The notes beneath the pieces were generated by a model. The model saw nothing but the letters and a program-made list of their open reading frames with translations. It searched no databases and was not told where the DNA came from. This document shows positions 41,014 to 42,830 of a stretch of DNA of 42,830 bases, one piece after another. Source of the stretch: JAPEKQ01 sp964487295. GTDB taxonomy: Bacteria > Joyebacterota > Joyebacteria > Joyebacterales > Joyebacteraceae. How positions within the stretch are numbered: the stretch's first letter is position 1; each line of letters opens with the position of its first letter. The DNA lies in assembly GCA_964487295.1 (NCBI GenBank), contig CAZAQL010000006.1, positions 1 through 42,830 of the forward strand, written 5' to 3'. A program made the position numbers and the translations under genes.

Positions 41014-41757
41014 ATGAGTCGTTTCGCGATTCTGATGATGGTGGCGTCCGCAGCCGTGCTGGCCGGCTGCGGCAGCGACAGCAGCGCCGGTCCCGATGAG
41101 ACGGGGCCCGCGTATCCGGACATCGAAGGGCTCGTTACCTTCTACACCTTCGATGGCGACTACGACAACGAGGTCTCAGACAACCACACCGGCACGCCGT
41201 CCCGCGCGGTGACGTTCGTCGACGGCAGGCCGCTCGCCGGAGGGGGGATCGCCGGACAGGCCATCCACGTAGAGAGGGACGACTACGTCAGCGTCCCCGA
41301 TGATGCGGCGCTCGACATCGCGGATGCAGTCACGGTGGCCGCCTGGGTCAACCCGGAGGCGTCGGATCGGGCGTACGCGGGGCTCGTGGACAAATCGCAC
41401 GACGTGGGATACTCGTTCGCGATGTGGGGCGGGATCGCCGATCCGGAGACGACGTATGTCAAGGTTCGCATCAACGGCAGCGCCACGGCGACCGACAAGA
41501 TCGTCCCGATGGGCATGGACATCTGGTCCCACATCGGGTTCACGTTCGATTCGACGACCGGACGAGTCCGCTTCTACCTCAACGGCGCCAGGGTCGACAG
41601 CGCGCTGCTCACCGGCCCCATCGGCGACTCGGACGAGGATCTCTACATCGGCACCGCGCCCGGAGCAGGCCAGTACAAGGGGAAGATCGACGAGGTCGCG
41701 ATCTTCGACCGCGCGCTCACCCAGGAGGAGATGGCCGAGCTCTACGAGTTCGAGTAG
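41014..41757 (+). CDS. LamG/concanavalin A-like lectin domain lipoprotein
   Basis: Envelope lipoprotein of 247 residues with a single laminin-G-like jelly-roll domain. Start ATG 41014 follows GAGAGGAG. The lipobox is LAGC with Cys 19. From about residue 40 the sequence follows the LamG/concanavalin fold: LVTFYTFDGDYDNEVSDNHT, GQAIHVERDDYVSVPDDAAL, VTVAAWVNPEA, HIGFTFDSTTGRVRFYLNGA and the closing GKIDEVAIFDRALTQEEMAE, the usual end of LamG_3 domains. It probably binds carbohydrate at the cell surface. No catalytic domain is attached. Monocistronic, with its own promoter. Confidence 0.92.
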   Translation: MSRFAILMMVASAAVLAGCGSDSSAGPDETGPAYPDIEGLVTFYTFDGDYDNEVSDNHTGTPSRAVTFVDGRPLAGGGIAGQAIHVERDDYVSVPDDAALDIADAVTVAAWVNPEASDRAYAGLVDKSHDVGYSFAMWGGIADPETTYVKVRINGSATATDKIVPMGMDIWSHIGFTFDSTTGRVRFYLNGARVDSALLTGPIGDSDEDLYIGTAPGAGQYKGKIDEVAIFDRALTQEEMAELYEFE

Positions 41758-41861
41758 CGGAGGCGGACGGGAGCGCTGTCGGAGAGAGAGACCGCGTAGG
41801 GCCCGAGAGACCGGGAGACCGCCGACGCTGATGCCCGACCGGGCCCGGGCTCCGCGTGCCG

Positions 41862-42830
41862 TCAGTCGAGCGCGAGGATAACGAGCAGCAGCGCGAGAAG
41901 CGTGAGCCACGTGACGGCGGCGCGGATCGTCGCGCGCTTCGCCTTCTCGGCCTCCCACCACCTGCGCGGTCGGACGCCCTGCGCGACGAACGTGGCGACG
42001 CCCGCGAGGTTGATGCAGATCACGTTGACCGCGACCAGCAGAAGCGCCCCCAGCGACAGTGAGAACTCACCGTTGCCGAGCAGGAGACCGGCTGTGACCA
42101 CTGGTGGAAGAAGCGCGACGGCCACCATGACGCCGGTCAGCGCGCGCGGCCTGCCCGCCGTGAAGGCGAGCGCACCCGCAGCCCCCGCACAGAGCGCGAG
42201 GACAACGTCCGCATAGCTCACGATCGTCCGGGTCGCGATCGCGTCCACGGTCGGATCGACCACGCGGAACACTCCGACTCCCACGGCGAAGACGAGAGCG
42301 AGCCCGAGACCGATGCCGAGCGCGCGCAGCGACCTCATGAGAAGCTCGGTGTCACCGAGGCTCGTCCCCACGGACAGGGCCGCGTTCGGTCCGTAGAGCG
42401 GGGCGATGACCATCGCTCCAATGATGACTGCTACGTTGTCCTTCAGGAGACCCACAGAGGCGACAACGGCCGAGAGCGCGATGAGGATGTAGAATGTGGG
42501 GCCGAGCGCCGCACCATCCTCGGCGTCCTCGTGCAGCTCCTCACGGCTGACGCGCCACTTGGAACCGAAACCGACGGTCACCCGCTTCGAGGGCGCCGGG
42601 TCGTCCGGCGGTTCCACGTGCGGTACGGACGCCTCCGCCGGCACGAGCACCATGCGAAGTCCGTCGCAGCCCGCGCACTCCGTCTCGATGCTGTCCATCA
42701 GGGGCTCGGTGTCACCGGCCAGCACGACGACGTGGAAGACGGCCCCGGCTTCCGACGCCTCGAGCTGCCAGGAACTCACGGAACCGTGCGTCTTCAGGAG
42801 CTCCGCGACACGCTGCTCGTGCTCGGGTGG
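41862..42830 (-). CDS. DUF389-family membrane protein (partial, N-terminus beyond right edge)
   Basis: Integral membrane protein; the visible 322 residues run in frame to the right edge, and the true start is outside (the reading frame continues past GTG 42779 as HEQRVAELLKTHGSVSSWQ). A soluble N-terminal part of about 110 residues (MDSIETECAGCDGLRMVLVP) leads to the DUF389 core with GPTFYILIALSAVVASVGLL, NVAVIIGAMVIAPLYGPNAA, GMVVAVALLPPVVTAG-like VAVALLPPVVTAGLLLG and about eight helices. The motif IIGAMVIAPLYGP is diagnostic. Function unknown; some relatives are linked to ion or stress phenotypes. Convergent with the LamG gene, 104 bp apart. Confidence 0.92.
   Translation of the reverse strand, partial: PPEHEQRVAELLKTHGSVSSWQLEASEAGAVFHVVVLAGDTEPLMDSIETECAGCDGLRMVLVPAEASVPHVEPPDDPAPSKRVTVGFGSKWRVSREELHEDAEDGAALGPTFYILIALSAVVASVGLLKDNVAVIIGAMVIAPLYGPNAALSVGTSLGDTELLMRSLRALGIGLGLALVFAVGVGVFRVVDPTVDAIATRTIVSYADVVLALCAGAAGALAFTAGRPRALTGVMVAVALLPPVVTAGLLLGNGEFSLSLGALLLVAVNVICINLAGVATFVAQGVRPRRWWEAEKAKRATIRAAVTWLTLLALLLVILALD

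Overview
This is a high-GC window (roughly two thirds G+C by eye) from a bacterial chromosome. It carries 32 recognisable protein genes, no rRNA or tRNA that I can see, no CRISPR array and no transposase. Several secreted proteins end in a FlgD-like Ig-type tail whose last strand reads like GVYF.R....... K.VLVR. That tail, together with exported M1 peptidase, endonuclease I, beta-helix and DUF3857 proteins and a high G+C content, suggests an uncultured lineage near the FCB group (Eisenbacteria, Krumholzibacteriota or Latescibacteria type). This is inference from style; no marker gene is present to fix it.

Left part (1-19.8 kb). A minus-strand MacAB/LolD-type efflux or export operon (adaptor, ATPase, permease cut by the left edge) is followed by two translationally coupled DUF3857 proteins, one with an intact transglutaminase triad and one without the catalytic Cys. 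Divergent from these run a secreted beta-helix protein and a secreted endonuclease/exonuclease/phosphatase enzyme on the plus strand. A minus-strand pair of surface proteins comes next, then a MATE transporter, a ferredoxin-like aldo/keto reductase that overlaps it tail to tail, and a GntR(YtrA)-type regulator operon with an ABC transporter and a membrane protein, preceded by a clear palindromic operator.

Middle (20-31 kb). A Ser/Thr kinase with a transmembrane segment and TPR repeats is followed by a small cupredoxin-like protein. Then come cold-shock gene 1, and a minus-strand run that encodes a GH105 lipoprotein (frameshifted), a DUF418 membrane protein, an acyl-CoA/acyl-ACP synthetase and an exported rhodanese, with successive genes overlapping or nearly touching. 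A membrane-anchored vWA protein and a DUF454 protein close this part.

Right part (31-42.8 kb). A tight four-gene plus-strand cluster encodes an MttB-family methyltransferase, a stand-alone MetH-type activation domain, a corrinoid protein and a homocysteine S-methyltransferase. Together they look like a methionine synthase taken apart, with the folate module replaced by MttB. It is followed by a secreted M1 peptidase, cold-shock gene 2, a secreted endonuclease I with a lamin-tail domain, a LamG lipoprotein and a DUF389 membrane protein cut by the right edge.

The two most interesting items are the corrinoid/methionine cluster and the two cold-shock genes. The cold-shock genes have different flanks but the same transcription-unit geometry, including a matched terminator-like hairpin in a leader of about 300 nt.
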